Assembly (NCBI GenBank): GCA_028023455.1
Contig: JAQFVV010000181.1
Span: 1,618,001-1,682,000 of the forward strand
DNA length: 64,000 nucleotides
Direction of reading: 5' to 3'
Source of the DNA: Epiperipatus broadwayi
Lineage: Eukaryota > Onychophora > Udeonychophora > Euonychophora > Peripatidae
Of this stretch, positions 22,916 through 33,959 are shown piece after piece (the stretch's first letter is position 1; every line of letters begins with the position of its first letter). A program made the translations under genes and the position numbers. The notes beneath the pieces are model-generated. The model was not told the origin of the DNA, did no database searches, and saw only the letters and a list, made by a program, of their open reading frames with translations.

Positions 22916-23289
22916 TTTAAAATAACAACATAAAGAAGTATTTTTATATTCTTTTTATATGGATTAACTACAAAACTATGAGAATGAAAATGAAAACACA
23001 AAAAATATTTTCAATCTAAGCTCAATAGCTTATATAGTCATATGGGTCTGAACTCAGTTCAGCACCCATACATTTTGGTGTCTTTGGCTCTTTTACAACC
23101 ATAGCCACCACTATCCTTTTAGGCAGGATTGGTGTTAAACCATTAAGCATCACATGATCACATTTCCTATACTAGCACATTAATTGTTGATAAACAGAGC
23201 AAAACTCTCCATACAGTATTGCCACCTGTGCTAAACAGAGTAATCAATGGATGCCAGAAGGCCTTGAAATAAGTCAAGAAATCAACCCC

Positions 23290-23584
23290 ACAGAAAAATC
23301 TAGATCGTAGATTGCGGACCAAGCTTGCGGAAAGTAGGTCACCCAAAGAGTACGAAGTACCTGTCCCGAACTACAAATGTGTATCTAAAGAATGCGTATG
23401 GGTTAGAAACAAAATTGACAGATTTTGGAATAAGACTAAAATCGTACGCCACTTAACCAAGCAAGTGGTGTCTGTTCGAATGGCAGATGGAAGTATGTTA
23501 CGCAAACACACCAGACAGTTGCGGAAAGATGAAAACAGTCAACAAACACCACAGCTGTTTCAGGAAAAAGGCAACATCAAGTGA
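23290..23584 (+). pseudogene. Ty3/gypsy-like pol, C-terminal integrase tail
   Basis: The frame contains YKCVSKECVWVRNKIDRFWN, then KIVRHLTKQVVSVRMADGSM and LRKHTRQLRKDE. Known: the C-terminal end of gypsy-type integrase has a VWxRN-x-W-xG motif and ends near RHxDQLR. The rest of pol is absent. It stops at 23584, about 150 bp before a polypurine tract. Confidence 0.65.
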
Positions 23585-23732
23585 ACATTTGGGAAAACCT
23601 GCAACAGCAATGCAGTCCCTAAGGAAAATACTACAAACCTGGAAAGAAAAATTCCTCCCTACCATACTTATTATGTTTTAAGTTCAGACAATAGGAAAAA
23701 GTAAAACATGAATCTCTGAAACTAGGGGGAGG

Positions 23733-24350
23733 TGTGCTAAATACACGTATATTAAAATAAAAATCTTATCAAATGCACATTTTTACTGAAACCATAAAAG
23801 ATGGAAAATGTTAAAGTCAAATAAGTATGTGCGTGTATAAACACAATGGACACAGCATTTATTTAATTAAACGCCATTGGAAAACACGTATTAAATTCCT
23901 AACAAGAATCATCTGAAAAAAGAAGTGTGATTAATTACAAAGATAAAAACTCATATGATTAATTTAATTAAACAAAAATGCAGGTTGGAATGTGAGAACA
24001 TTATTACTACCACGTGGGACCGAAGGATTCCAACCATTTAGATTAGTAAAACAAAAACATGAATGGCGATCTTCACCAGAAATGGGAAGAGAACATCCGT
24101 TCTTCCATTGACAATTATTGTCAGCCTTGACAACTGGTCTCTCTGAGAACTTTCTCCGAACTTTTAACTAATTCTCGAAACAGCAGTACCTGGTCATAGA
24201 ACCCACATAAATCAACTGCCTTGAACTTGTTATTCCTATATGATAACTTCGAATGTTGAAGAGCTGGAACATTTAGAATAACTGTTTATAATTATTGGAG
24301 TATCAATAATAAATTGCCATGCCACCTGAGATTATATTAGTGTTATTTTT
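23733..24350 (+). mobile_element. Probable 3' LTR of the gypsy-like fragment (right end uncertain)
   Basis: It starts TGTGCTAAATACACG directly after the polypurine tract GGGGGAGG (23725-23732), the normal position for a 3' LTR. An AATAATAAA-type signal is near 24305. The right boundary is a guess; there is no second LTR in the window for comparison. Confidence 0.45.
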
Positions 24351-24354
24351 TATT

Positions 24355-25062
24355 TGCAATCCAGCAGGCAATAGAGTGCCATGGGACACAGCAGTCCGAT
24401 ACCCCATCAATCTTCCACTTTTTATTTATAATGAATCCTACTCCACTTATATTTTCAATATTTGTGCCTTTATAGTAGAGTACATGTCCACGTTTTAAAT
24501 TGTCTTTTCACCTTTTCTTCTAACTTCACAAAGTCCAATAATGTCCCACTTAAGGTAAGACAGTTCTTCTTCACTTCTTACAATCTTCCTTCACTTGAAA
24601 GTGATCTGCAGTTGTAAGTACCTAAATAAAAAGTCATCATCAAGTGGCAGCCTGAGTCCACAATCAGGGGATTCTTAGCACCCTCCGCCTTCAGCCACCA
24701 ATTGCTGCCTTGCTTGGTGACCCTACAGCCTCCTGGGAATAAGGGCCATGATTTATTTTTGTCTGTCATGATTGTATATATCTATTGGCAAAATATTTAT
24801 CATTTACACATACATTCATTTTGCCCTATCAGGCAAGTGAGAAGAAAGACCATGGTGTTTCTTGATCTTAAACTCAGAGGTAAAAAGCCAATAAACTCAC
24901 CACGCTGGATAATGCGTGTTGGTGAGCAATCCATGTTCATATACTTTATGAATAATCACATAGTAATAACAGCTGCAACGACAAAAACATATGGACATTA
25001 CGATTTTGCCCTGCTCGTTCCTTTAAGGCCTCCAAGAGGAATCAAAGGGTCTCCTTTCCATT
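24355..25062 (-). pseudogene. RTE-like LINE, 5' region and endonuclease start
   Basis: On the minus strand the 5' region (25062-24775) matches 18690-18945. The endonuclease start follows: MTDKNKSWPLFPGGCRVTKQ, then HLMMTFYLGTYNCRSLSSEG, where TYN corresponds to the TWN box of apurinic-type endonucleases, and IIGLCEVRRKGE near 24520 (conserved E). Stops interrupt it. It abuts the gypsy-like LTR. Confidence 0.7.
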
Positions 25063-25064
25063 AA

Positions 25065-27141
25065 TAGCAAACTCCTTTCTGCAGCCTTTTCTTGGTTAGC
25101 AACAAATATACAAACATATAATATATTAATTCATATAGCAAATTAAACCCTTCTAGCATTCTTTTTAAAACTTATAATTATTCCATTTGGCAAATTATTA
25201 TTAATTTTTAATCCTTGGTAAATTATTGATTTGTTTGTTGGCACTCATATATATATGTACAATATAAATATATATTAATTAACTTGGTTTTAAATAAGAA
25301 TTTTTTAAAAAAAATCCTGATCACTCCTAAAACAAATTCAATTTTAATTGTTATTTCAGGTTCCTCCCAAAGATTAAGTTGTCTTTGAAGCAAATGTCAA
25401 ATTTACTATTTTAGATCTTCATATTGTTGTTTACAGAAACCATTTTTAAAATACATATATCATTTTTTTTTAAAGAATAAAATATTTACTGTGAGAAGCA
25501 GTGTTAACTAAAGTGATCAATATACATCATATATATAGAGACATTCAAGTAAAAAGAGAATGCCAACTTAAAATCACAGGCTTATATATATCCTTTGTTT
25601 GCTTATGTATTAATGTCATCATTAATCTAAATACTGTCATTAATATGTAAATCATAGTTTACCCCTTTTACTTTTAATTATTGTCCATTTGAATAAAACC
25701 AGCATCCCTAACAAAAATGTTTCTTTTATACTTTAAAAAGAAAATATTTCAAAATAAAGATAATAACACAATAATTTTACTTTCTTTTTAAAACAAAGTA
25801 CATCTTGGTTGAATAAAAAGATTATTATAAATCATATATTTTAAATAAGCAATATTACTTTAAACATTCACAATTTAAAACAGGCAAAACTCACTATATG
25901 TATTATGTGATGTTTATTGGCATTCACGATTTAAAATTTATACATGCACATATATTCACACACATGAGAATGTAATTTGTTATTTATCTAAACCTATGGC
26001 CTTTGAAATGTGCAGATAGACAAAACATTATTGCAACTTTTATTAAAATATATCTCTTTACATTTATTAATAACTTTATAATGAGATATTAAATTTAATG
26101 CAGAATTTACTTATTACTTTACAAAAAATAAGAAAACAGATCTCTATCTATTTTTAAAAAAATAAAAATAAAAACAAATTGTGAATTACTTTGTATTTTG
26201 GATGTGTCCATAATAACTTCCATAATTTAAGATAAAATATTATTAGAGGATTTTAAACATTTATTAATGTACAAAATCATATTTTTTATATATATGATAA
26301 TACGTATTTAGGGTCTATTTCTACAATATGTGACACAGTCGTATGCATTGTTAGACATATATGTATATGTCATTAATATTTTAGATGTGAGCTTCCAAGC
26401 AACACCTATATTAAATGTAATATTTCCTGGTATTAAAGACAAGCTACAATGCAGATGTAAAATTAACCTATTTCCATCAATAATCTGTGTTATTACGTGG
26501 TTGGCAGATTTAAACAATGATAATTAGGAGAGCTCTGTGGAGTGAGTGTTTGCTTTACTAATTAACATTGTTTAATTTTACTATCGGTATAATAACATGA
26601 ATGCAAATAAAAATAGGTTCGTTTTTCATCTGTACTTTTTGTCCATCTATAAACCACTGCATTTAATTATTTCCCCAAAATATTACATATTAGTAAGTAT
26701 GCTATAATTTAAATATTGTTAATAGCACTAATACAAATTAATTATTAAATAGCCCTGCTTGGTTTGGAGCAGTGGCGGAACGGCAGACTACAAAGCTTAA
26801 GGTCCATGGATCAGGCTTAATTCTATTACTTCCAGCATTTATTTGAGCTTCTTATGAAATCTTGAATAATATATAAAGTCATTAGACTATTTATTTTAAA
26901 ATATATTTCTTTTTTTACTGAATCTACAGAATTCATTTCATTACATCTAAGATCTGACTGTATACTTTTGGTTTCATTTTATTTGTTTCTCAAATAAACA
27001 TTTATAACATGATTTTATTGTAAGATTACAAATGGCATTTTGTGAAATATTCTTTAAAATCATTAAGTAAATTTAAATAAACAATAAAATATTTTTTTAC
27101 AATTAAAATAATAATAATTTACAGCAACAACAAAAAAATAC
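25065..27141. other. Intron, AT-rich; a tRNA-like relic
   Basis: No gene seen. At 26768-26840 TGGCGGAACGG fits the tRNA A-box consensus and GGCTTAATTCT weakly fits a B box, so an old tRNA-derived sequence is possible. The rest is A/T-rich. Confidence 0.4.
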
Positions 27142-27212
27142 CTTAATTTTATTCATTAAACCCCTTTCTCCTGAAATTCTTTGATCTCCATCCATCTTTA
27201 TAAGTTTACGTT
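27142..27212 (-). CDS. Coiled-coil gene, exon 4
   Basis: This 71-base exon is preceded by a long T-rich tract ending in AG and followed by a GTATTT donor. It enters in phase 1, completing a GAA codon with exon 3, and leaves in phase 0. The peptide is charged (contains KLIKMDGDQRISGERGLM) and leads into the first helix. It lies 16 kb from exon 3; that intron contains the long-LTR element and SINE copy 1. Confidence 0.66.
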
Positions 27213-28828
27213 CTAAAAAAAAAAAAAAAAAAAAGTTTAAATCAAAAACTGTAAAATGTTAATGTTTTTTTAGTCATATGAAATTTTCTTTTCTTTTTTT
27301 TTATAACATCATAGAGGAACCTGGAGATTCCACCCAAGAGATTGATTTATTACTTATTTTAGTAAGTTCTTTAATTCCGCCGCTGTAGTCATAGATTCAA
27401 CAGCCATTACTTATGTGATTCATGGTCTATATCTACATCTACATAGGTTAGAAATTGTCAAATTCCTTCTATGAAGTAGGAGAATGGAATAATCATATAT
27501 TGTTTTGAATCTGTTGATGAGACTACATATATAAATAATAGTATAAAATATTTATTATTCACATTATTTCTTTAAAGATTTTTTCTAGTAATGTGTTCTA
27601 TAAGAAAAGTTGTGATGATGACTATATTTAAACTAAATTAAATGCTATATAAAGAGAAAAATTTTCATAAAGCAAATTTCAATTTCTCACACTAATCAAT
27701 AAATAAAATTTAAAACTTTTTGTCTATAAAGTTTGAAAAAAAATGAACATTTGAGATTTTTTTTAATATTTACTGAGATGTTTATACTTTGTGTTTTTGT
27801 TTTTTTTTTATTATATTAATTTACTAACTAATCAACTTCACTATAAGTTCTCTAAGAAATTTGATATTTAAAAAATTCCATTTTATCAGAAAACTACTAA
27901 ATATTATAATAAATACAGCAAATGAAATATACTTCAATTGTTATATTTATTACAACTTTTAGCATTTCACTTTCCAAAATTATAATTTTTATTTAATAGT
28001 ATATAGAAAGATTTTGTTGGCTTAAATTATAAAATATAAAAATGTAGCAGTTAATATATATATGGCAACAAAAAGAAATTTGTTATTACATAAAAAGAAA
28101 CTATATTTCCTCACAGAGATCTTAAAAAACTAAGCAGATAAAATTTCCCTAAATTCTACAACTATTTTTGGTATTGCAACTGGTATTACTATGTGACTGT
28201 TGACATACAAAACTAACATGAGTTGCTCAGCACCAATCACACATCGGCATACTGAGTTTATTATTTTTCACAAATTGATTTTGGAACCCAAAAATGACCA
28301 TGATCTTTATTTTCAAAAATATGATAGTTCCTGATTAACATATTATATGACTTGCCATAAATAGCACAATGTATGTATATGTATGAAGATGTATAGATAG
28401 GAGATCACGTTATTAATGTATAGAGAATGCATTTAATTTGTTTACTTTAAGCACGTGATTGTAACAATTTGTGTGATTATTGTTGTGTGGCAATGTGATT
28501 AACTAATTAATTTACAGATCAATATACATAAAAAATAATAAATTATTATTGTTACGGTCCGGGTTTTCCACCAAATGAGGGGGAACACATCTAGCTACAG
28601 TCAGACCTAGCGTCTTCGGGCAGGAGGCCATGAATGACACTGAAACAATATGATTTATTTATCATCCAGTTTCACTTTTCTCTAATTTAACCTATCCAAG
28701 TTCACGTATATTCTTTAAAATCCACTATATATTAGTAGGTAATATGCTCTATTAACGAGTGTGTGCATGTATTTATATTACGTATATTAATTAATTGATC
28801 AAATCTGTATGTGTATAATAACGTATAC
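27213..28828. other. Intron, AT-rich, with a GC-richer island
   Basis: At 28554-28645 a GC-richer piece (ACGGTCCGGGTTTTCCACC start) stands out and may be an old LTR end. No gene seen. Confidence 0.4.
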
Positions 28829-28832
28829 ATAG

Positions 28833-31028
28833 TGTAACGAGCACAGACGTTCGTTACATTGTTTTTTTTTTATTTATTAAACATGAAAGTAAATTAAAAA
28901 GTTCGCATTTAAAAATTTTCTTTAAGAATTAAAAATTGAAATTAAATATCATCTTAAACTCGTATGTGTTAAATCGCACAGATAATGAAAAATTATTAAA
29001 ATAAAACTTTATTAAAGAAAAAGTATTTTAAAACTAAATTTTAAAAAGATTTGGAGATAAAATTATATCTTTAAATATATCTTTGATTTGGAAAACAGGT
29101 TAATTAATCAGAAATGGAAATGATAAATTTAATTAGTCAAATGTAAACCAGCCTTGGGCATTTAAATGTAAAAACATCGGTCAGATAGGAAAACAATAGA
29201 AACTTTTAGCAAATGAAATAAATCCATTGGGAAATCGGACCTCAACGAAAAGGATCAACACATCGATGACGTAATGTTAAGTCAATCTTTCAAAGTAATA
29301 TAAAAGGAAAATTTGGAAATTATTAATTAGTGAATGATTAATTACGATGTGAGAGATATGTGGTAGTGCGGAAGTGAAGAAGGGATTGAAACAGACGCAC
29401 GATTCAATCCCTTCAGTTTTGCTAGGAAAGAAAGAGAAATGAACTATCGTTTTTCTACATTGAGGACCAATTAAAACAAAAACCTCCGGATGGATAAATA
29501 AATCGGCCAACAGAGTACCAATCTTAGGACAGCGTGGGAATTCACGTTCATGGCAAGCAACAAATAAAGATGGAATGTTTTAAACCGTAAGAACTTTATA
29601 ATTAATGAACAATAAATTAAAACTTTCCATATTTAAATGATTGCAATATTATCCTATCTGACCAACTTAATTTATTAATAATGTTATTTGATGTATTTCC
29701 TTTTTTTTTATATATGTATATTTAGAATCATTTCCATTTATATTATTCATTTTTTTGTTCTTTAAGTTTTATCATGATTTTTATTTTTCGTTAAATTAAT
29801 TATAAAAATGTTAAACTTAAGTCGGGCGTGAATGGCTATATAGATTTGTAAAGTTATATTAGGGGAGGGTAATCTTAGGTTATTTGTTTCGTTGTTAAAT
29901 TGGGTCAATGGATTGGATATATTGATGTAGTTAGTAGATGTAGTCAGAGATTCGCTACTGGCAGAATCGTTTATATATACGCCGCACTCACTCGTTTGCC
30001 TATGAAAGGAATTATAAGATGGAGAACGCAGTTCCTTTCTATGGAGTTTTTTTTTTTTATTGTTCTTCTCGTTAGATAGATGTAATATCCCTATCTGATG
30101 AGAGTCAATGTCTTTTCTTAATCTCTTGGGTGCTGCCGTATTCCGTATTACATTGAATACATCGATGTATCAGATGAATTGATGCCAGTTTGACTACGAA
30201 TTTTGGCCTAAGGTTAAATAGGGATAGAATGTTTATTTTCAAATGCAAATCTATGTAGTCTATTCATAATCGACACTAAATAAAATTGCATTAAATTTAA
30301 GTTGTTTATAGACGCTTGCATGGATGATTTATTGGTTAACTATGTTTTGCGTTTTCATATTTGATCAAAATATATAGACATTCGATAAATAATGATACCT
30401 TACGGTGAGTATCTAAAATGTATTTATTCGGATGTCTTTTAAGTTATTGGTGACAATGCAAGTATCTTATGGTGAATACTATTGGGTTACGTATAAATTT
30501 CCCTCCGCAATTGTCAGTAATCAATAATTTTGTATTTTGATCGTTTATGTTTATTTTGAAATGTTTTTGACCGTGAAATCTATGTAACCGATCTATATTC
30601 AACATTATAAACAAGCTTTCATAAATTTATATGTGCGAACTTAATTAAAATGTAAAATTATAATATAATAGTAATTAAATGTAAATTAAAGTAAAGTTAA
30701 AAATAATGTTAAATGTTAAAATGTAAACTGATACTAAAACAATTTTAAATCTTATATATATATGTGCGTAAATAAATTTTTGTATGTTAATTACTGGCAG
30801 TGGCTTATTTTATTCTTTTTTTTATATATACTCTTAGATTATCTTATTAAATCTCTGCTATTCCACTGAGCTAGTGACATGGGCTAACGACCGGGATCAA
30901 AAATAAAAAAAAAAAATTTATTTTTTTTTACTTACGTATCTGTCTACTTTATAAATTTTTCTAGGTTCAAATGCGTAGATGGCGCCCTGTAGTGCAGTTT
31001 TCGTTAAATCATTCTTCGGAACGTTACA
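28833..31028 (+). repeat. 5' LTR (2196 bp)
   Basis: TG...CA termini with 7-bp inverted ends TGTAACG/CGTTACA. It differs from the 3' LTR by scattered substitutions, a short insertion, and more differences in the last 40 bp. An antisense tRNA-like stretch lies at 30853-30897. Confidence 0.85.
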
Positions 31029-31746
31029 ACTGGCGAACCAACTCGGGCCGATCTTTAATAAACCACATATACCCTGAGCAAATTTTATCAAAATGAAATA
31101 TTTTTATCTGTTTACATATAGTCGTATACTTTAAATCTTATAAAAGCACTGCCAGAATGAAATAGCACATATATTAAAAACTAGAAAGTATAAATAATTT
31201 TAAACTGTAGTTCGTTAAAAAGAAAGTCAAAAGGTTGCGATTGATATTTTGTTGTTAATATAAATTATGCTTTAATGTGTATAGGAGCGCACAGCCACGC
31301 AAGTTTATGATGGTAAATGTGGTACCTTACGGAGAGTACCGTTGGGAATTTACTTCAGTGTAATCCTATTAAAGCATTTTAATCAGTCATAAATAAGTTG
31401 GTGGTATTTATAATTGTGCTGCAAATATACACGCATAAACCCATTATCTTTCAAAATATATTTACTTCAATGCAACCTTCCTAAATAAATTAAATAATTT
31501 GCTTGTCATGCCGTGAGTAAAAATAAAATGTATAAAATAAAATAGAATTCTCGGGGGGAGGAGGTGTAAACGTAAATGGTCCTTAGGTAAGCGTTAGTAA
31601 ACATTTTTCTTTTTGTATATAGTCTTTTTGTAAAATTATTAACCGGATGTTTTGTAAATGTCTTCGTCAATCGTGTACCGTAATTACTAACTCTAAGTAA
31701 AATATTTTTTTTTTTTGATCATTTTTTTTAAGTAACTTTACTGATA
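31029..31746 (+). other. Interior of the LTR element
   Basis: 718 bp, no coding frame. It holds phrases similar to the LTR (GTACCTTACGGAGAGTACCG resembles ATACCTTACGGTGAGTAT at 30400), so part of it may be old LTR sequence. Confidence 0.6.
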
Positions 31747-33955
31747 TGTAACGAGCACAGACGTTCGTTACATTGTTTTTTTTTTATTTATTAAACATGA
31801 AAGTAAATTAAAAAGTTCGCATTTAAAAATTTTCTTTAAGAATTAAAAATTGAAATTAAATATCATCTTAAACTCGTATATGTTAAATCGCACAGATAAT
31901 GAAAAATTATTAAAATAAAACTTTATTAAAGAAAAAGTATTTTAAAACTAAATTTTAAAAAGATTTGGAGATAAAATTATATCTTTAAATTTATCTTTAA
32001 ATATATCTTTGATTTGGAAAACAGGTTAATTAATCAGAAATGGAAATGATAAATTTAATTAGTCAAATGTAAACCAGCCTTGGGCATTTAAATGTAAAAA
32101 CATCGGTCAGATAGGAAAACAATAGAAACTTTTAGCAAATGAAATAAATCCATTGGGAAATCAGACCTCAACGAAAAGGATCAACACATCGATGACGTAA
32201 TGTTAAGTCAATCTTTCAAAGTAATATAAAAGAAAAATTTGGAAATTATTAATTAGTGAATAATTAATTACGATGTGAGAGATATGTGGTAATGCGGAAG
32301 TGAAGAAGGGATTGAAACAGAAGCACGATTCAATCCCTTCAGTTTTGCTAGGAAAGAAAGAGAAATGAACTATCGTTTTTCTACATTGAGGACCAGTTAA
32401 AACAAAAACCTCCGGATGGATAAATAAATCGGCCAACAGAGTACCAATCTTAGGACGGCGTGGGAATTCACGTTCATGGCAAGCAACGGATAAAGATGGA
32501 ATGTTTTAAACCGTAAGAACTTTATAATTAATGAACATTAAATTAAAACTTTCCATATTTAAATGATTGCAATATTATCCTATCTGACCAACTTAATTTA
32601 TTAATAATGTTATTTGATGTATTTCCTTTTTTTTTATATATGTATATTTAGAATCATTTCCATTTATATTATTCATTTTTTTGTTCTTTAAGTTTTATCA
32701 TGATTTTTGTTTTTCGTTAAATTAATTATATAAATGTTAAACTTAAGTCGGGCGTGAATGGCTATATAGATTTGTAAAGTTATATTAGGGGAGGGTAATC
32801 TTAGGTTATTTGTTTCGTTGTTAAATTGGGTCAATGGATTGGATATATTGATGTAGTTAGTAGATGTAGTCGGAGATTCGCTACTGGCAGAATCGTTTAT
32901 ATATACGCCGCACTCACTCGTTTGCCTATGAAAGGAATTATAAGACGGAGAACGCAGTTCCTTTCTATGGAGTTTTTTTTTTTATTGTTCTTCTCGTTAG
33001 ATAGATGTAATATCCCTATCTGATGAGAGTCAATGTCTTTTCTTAATCTCTTGGGTGCTGCCGTATTCCGTATTACATTGAATACATCGATGTATCAGAT
33101 GAATTGATGCCAGTTTGACTACGAATTTTGGCCTAAGGTTAAATAGGGATAGAATGTTTATTTTCAAATGCAAATCTATGTAGTCTATTCATAATCGACA
33201 CTAAATAAAATTGCATTAAATTTAAGTTGTTTATAGACGCTTGCATGGATGATTTATTGGTTAACTATGTTTTGCGTTTTCATATTTGATCAAAATATAT
33301 AGACATTCGATAAATAATGATACCTTACGGTGAGTATCTAAAATGTATTTATTCGGATGTCTTTTAAGTTATTGGTGACAATGCAAGTATCTTATGGTGA
33401 ATACTATTGGGTTACGTATAAATTTCCCTCCGCAATTGTCAGTAATCAATAATTTTGTATTTTGATCGTTTGTTTATTTTGAAATGTTTTTGACCGTGAA
33501 ATCTATGTAACCGATCTATATTCAACATTATAAACAAGCTTTCATAAATTTATATGTGCGAACTTAATTAAAATGTAAAATTATAATATAATAGTAATTA
33601 AATGTAAATTAAAGTAAAGTTAAAAATAATGTTAAATGTTAAAATGTAAACTGATACTAAAACAATTTTAAATCTTATATATATATATGTGCATAAATAA
33701 ATTTTTGTATGTTAATTACTGGCAGTGGCTTATTTTATTCTTTTTTTTATATATACTCTTAGATTATCTTATTAAATCTCTGCTATTCCACTAAGCTAGT
33801 GACATGGGCTAACGACCGGAATCAAAAATAAAAAATAAATTTTTTTTTTTTTTTTTACTTACGTATCTGCCTACTTTATAAATTTTTCTAGGTTCAAATG
33901 CCTAGATGGTGCCCTGTAGTGCAGTTTACGTTAAGTACTTCTCCGGATCGTTACA
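31747..33955 (+). repeat. 3' LTR (2209 bp)
   Basis: Direct copy of the 5' LTR, about 13 bp longer, with an extra ATTTATCTTTAAAT unit near 31985. Same terminal sequences; right edge followed by ATAG. Confidence 0.85.
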
Positions 33956-33959
33956 ATAG

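Larger units (their letters stand above)
20097..23264 (-). mobile_element. Penelope-like retroelement, nearly complete
   Basis: Reading along the minus strand: a 5' flank (23264-22820), an RT frame (22819-21122), a GIY-YIG frame (21024-20779, frame open from about 21140), a hammerhead motif (20270-20212) and a terminal repeat. A stretch containing GCCACCTGTGCTAAACAGAG occurs in direct orientation at both ends (20130-20180, 23205-23264), like the repeats that flank PLEs. In addition about 105 bp next to the RT start (22811-22915) recurs inverted at 20341-20446. One frameshift separates the two domains; otherwise it looks recent. Confidence 0.85.
28833..33955 (+). mobile_element. LTR element with very long LTRs and a short non-coding interior
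   Basis: Two direct repeats (28833-31028 and 31747-33955) start TGTAACG and end CGTTACA. ATAG is duplicated at both edges (28829-28832, 33956-33959), a 4-bp target duplication usual for Ty3-type integration. TGGCGAACCAACTCGGGC lies two bases inside the left LTR, in the position of a primer-binding site. The interior (31029-31746) is 718 bp without a reading frame of note; a purine run (GGGGGGAGGAGG, 31554-31565) is nearly 200 bp from the right LTR. Non-autonomous; enzymes must come from elsewhere. Strand is set by the primer-site position. Confidence 0.85.

Noticed and set aside
26768-26840. Candidate tRNA gene
   Set aside because: The A box fits but the B box and acceptor pairing are poor, so at most an old relic.
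29277-29510. Minus-strand 77-residue frame repeated at 32203-32436
   Set aside because: It is duplicated only because it lies in the two LTRs. It has no recognisable domain and LTRs rarely encode proteins; kept as LTR sequence.
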